In this document: piece by piece, positions 55,001 through 56,355 of the stretch | Layout: each line of letters starts with the position of its first letter | How positions within the stretch are numbered: position 1 is the first letter of the stretch | Assembly (NCBI RefSeq): GCF_042648805.1 | Contig: NZ_JBHRXZ010000026.1 | Location: 1-56,355, forward strand | DNA: 56,355 nucleotides | From: Azomonas tarimensis | GTDB lineage: Bacteria; Pseudomonadota; Gammaproteobacteria; Pseudomonadales; Pseudomonadaceae | Direction of reading: 5' to 3' | Position numbers and translations under genes: made by a program | Notes under the pieces: model-generated | Told to the model about the DNA's origin: nothing | The model's input: the letters and a program-made list of their open reading frames with translations, nothing else | Databases searched by the model: none

Positions 55001-56355
55001 CGCTGACGGCCGAACAGGTCGCCGCGCTGACCCACGACATCGTCTGGCTGGAAGAGTACGAAGTGAACGGCGAGCGGGTCCTGGTGCCGGTGCTCTACCT
55101 GGCCCAGGCCGAAGGCCGGCTGGCGGCCAACGGCGCGCTGATCCAGGGCCGCGACGTCACGCTGATCAGCGGCGGCGACCTCGCCAACCAGGGCACCCTG
55201 CGCGCCAGCGGCGACCTCGACGTGCAGGCGGTGAACATCGCCAACAGCGGGCTGATCGAAGCGAACGAACGCTTGCAGTTGCTGGCCGAAAACAGCATCC
55301 GCAACGCCCAGGGCGGCATCCTCACCGGGCGTGACGTCAGCCTGCTGGCGGGCAACGACATCCTCAACGAACGCAGCGTCAGCGTGCACCAGAGCGCGCT
55401 CGGCAACCAGCAATGGGTTAGTAGCTTCGCCGACAGCGCCGCGCGCATCGAGGCGTCGAACGGTCTGTCTCTGATCGCCGGTCGCGACGTTGCCAACCTC
55501 GGCGGCGTGCTCGACAGCCGCGGCGACCTGTCCATCGACGCCGGCCGCGACGTGACCCTCGCCTCGGTGCAGGACGTACAGCACCAGTCGCGTGGCAGCA
55601 GCTACCTCAACGAGCGGGTGACCCAACTGGGTGCCGAAGTGAACNNNNNNNNNNNNNNNNNNNNNNNNNNNNNNNNNNNNNNNNNNNNNNNNNNNNNNNN
55701 NNNNNNNNNNNNNNNNNNNNNNNNNNNNNNNNNNNNNNNNNNNNNNNNNNNNNNNNNNNNNNNNNNNNNNNNNNNNNNNNNNNNNNNNNNNNNNNNNNNN
55801 NNNNNNNNNNNNNNNNAGTCACCCGCCAGGAAGACCATGTCCAGCAACAGGCCAGCGAGATCAGCGCCGGCGGCAGCCTGGGCATCGTCGCCGGGCAGGA
55901 CCTGAACCTGATTTCCAGCAGGATCAGCGCGAACGACGAAGCCTACCTGGTGGCCGGCGGCGAGCTGAACCTGCTGGCGGCACAGGACTACGACTACTCG
56001 CTGTACCAGAAGAAGAAAAAGGGCAGCTTCGGCCGCAAGAGCTTCAAGCGCGACGAAACAACCAGCCTCGAGCACGTGGGCAGCGAAATCAGCACGGGCG
56101 GCGACCTGCTGCTGGTCAGCGGCGGCGACCAGACCTACCAGGCGGCGAAACTCACCAGCGGAGAAGACCTGACCCTTTCCAGCGGCGGCACGATCACCTT
56201 CGAAGGCGTCAAGGACCTCGAGCAGGAAAGCCACGAGAAGAGCAAGAGCAGCTGGGCCTGGCAATCGGCCGAGGGCAAGGGCACGACCGACGAGACCCTG
56301 GTACAGAGCCAACTGATCGCCCAGGGCGAGTTGGTCATCCAGGCGGTGGAAGGGC
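46060..56355 (+). CDS. CdiA-like two-partner secretion exoprotein (incomplete)
   Basis: The giant TpsA protein runs past the right edge, with more than 3,400 residues visible. It has an N-terminal secretion region and TPS domain (residues about 25-250: NPNL near 100, NPHGISCDGCGF near 145), then FHA-1 repeats of the type LDNRDG-x-L-x-A to about residue 2440. A non-repeat segment follows (near 2490-2720, ELACRGPYNPSGDC), resembling the receptor-binding region, then a Tyr/Pro-type region (YLLGNLGYDPDQAQKRLGDG, about 2910) and FHA-2 repeats from about 3020. A 172-N gap interrupts it at 55645-55816. Reading resumes at 55818 in another frame (VTRQEDHVQQQ), consistent with wrong gap length rather than a real frameshift. 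The toxin end is missing. The ATG at 46060 has GGAG eight bases upstream. A plain adhesin is the alternative. Confidence 0.9.
47671..50900 (+). repeat. Long-period internal repeats in the TpsA gene
   Basis: Besides the short FHA repeats, a block beginning with LDNRDGLLAANGDL starts at 47671, 48667 and 49915. The spacings are 996 and 1,248 bases, that is 332 and 416 codons. The second and third copies are nearly identical at DNA level in places (for example around LILEVGEIDNRGGELSTRTQ), which suggests recent duplication or gene conversion. Confidence 0.8.
55645..55816. other. Assembly gap of 172 Ns
   Basis: Unresolved bases inside the FHA-2 repeats of the TpsA gene. To keep one reading frame the true gap must be 2 modulo 3 bases long; 172 is 1 modulo 3, so the length is probably an estimate. 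Confidence 0.95.

Noticed and set aside
47032..55626. Very long minus-strand reading frame as a protein gene
   Set aside because: It mirrors the FHA repeats of the sense gene, has no SD or recognisable domain, and valine/glutamine/alanine-rich composition follows from the complement.

Overview
The window is GC-rich gammaproteobacterial chromosome. Gene content and order (ntrB-ntrC, glnA, thiI, typA; secB-grx; purEK; a two-subunit pyruvate carboxylase with its LysR regulator; a riboswitch-controlled cob operon) point to a Pseudomonas or Stutzerimonas species. That assignment rests on recalled synteny, not on a search. Most of the window is core chromosome. The accessory parts are a broken IS1182-type element (about 42.56-44.18 kb) and a large two-partner secretion locus that runs off the right edge.

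Layout. 1-372: a tRNA-Arg(CCG) with its promoter and a long terminator hairpin. 460-12030 (minus): one tightly overlapping 12-gene B12 operon, btuB-btuM-cobO-cobB-bluB-cbiB-cobC-cobQ-cobP-cobT-(alpha-ribazole phosphatase)-cobS, behind a promoter and a cobalamin riboswitch. It takes up corrinoids, makes dimethylbenzimidazole and assembles adenosylcobalamin from cobyrinate. 12.1-14.1 kb: ahpF without ahpC behind an OxyR-like site, and a GlsB-type membrane protein; a G-quadruplex motif lies between them. 14.2-21.9 kb: purE-purK, an SbtA/SbtB-like bicarbonate transporter with its PII-like partner, pyruvate carboxylase subunits and the divergent LysR regulator. Several of these products use or move bicarbonate. 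21.8-26.1 kb: a small basic protein, a GH13_18 glucoside phosphorylase, a HexR-like regulator and a divergent glucose-6-phosphate dehydrogenase gene, with a perfect HexR-type palindrome between the last two. 26.1-33.3 kb: ctpA, envC, gpmI, a YibN-like protein, glutaredoxin, secB, a yeast-type cytosine deaminase, trmL and a small membrane protein. 33.4-39.1 kb: nitrogen control genes ntrB/ntrC, two tandem DUF4124 paralogues and glnA, with a sigma-54 promoter and two NtrC sites placed as at enteric glnAp2. 39.1-42.5 kb: thiI and typA, separated by an inverted repeat that seems to have extended the ThiI C-terminus. 42.56-44.18 kb: the IS1182-like element, its transposase broken by a 1-bp deletion. 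44.3 kb to the end: a TpsB (CdiB/FhaC) transporter and an incomplete giant TpsA (CdiA-like) exoprotein that contains a 172-N assembly gap and long internal repeats. Its C-terminal toxin and any immunity gene lie beyond the window.

The points most worth following are the solitary BtuM-like transporter inside the B12 operon, the bicarbonate neighbourhood, the glucoside phosphorylase/HexR/zwf module, the fungal-type cytosine deaminase, and the unsequenced polymorphic end of the CdiA-like protein. I see no CRISPR array, prophage or wholly unknown multigene system.
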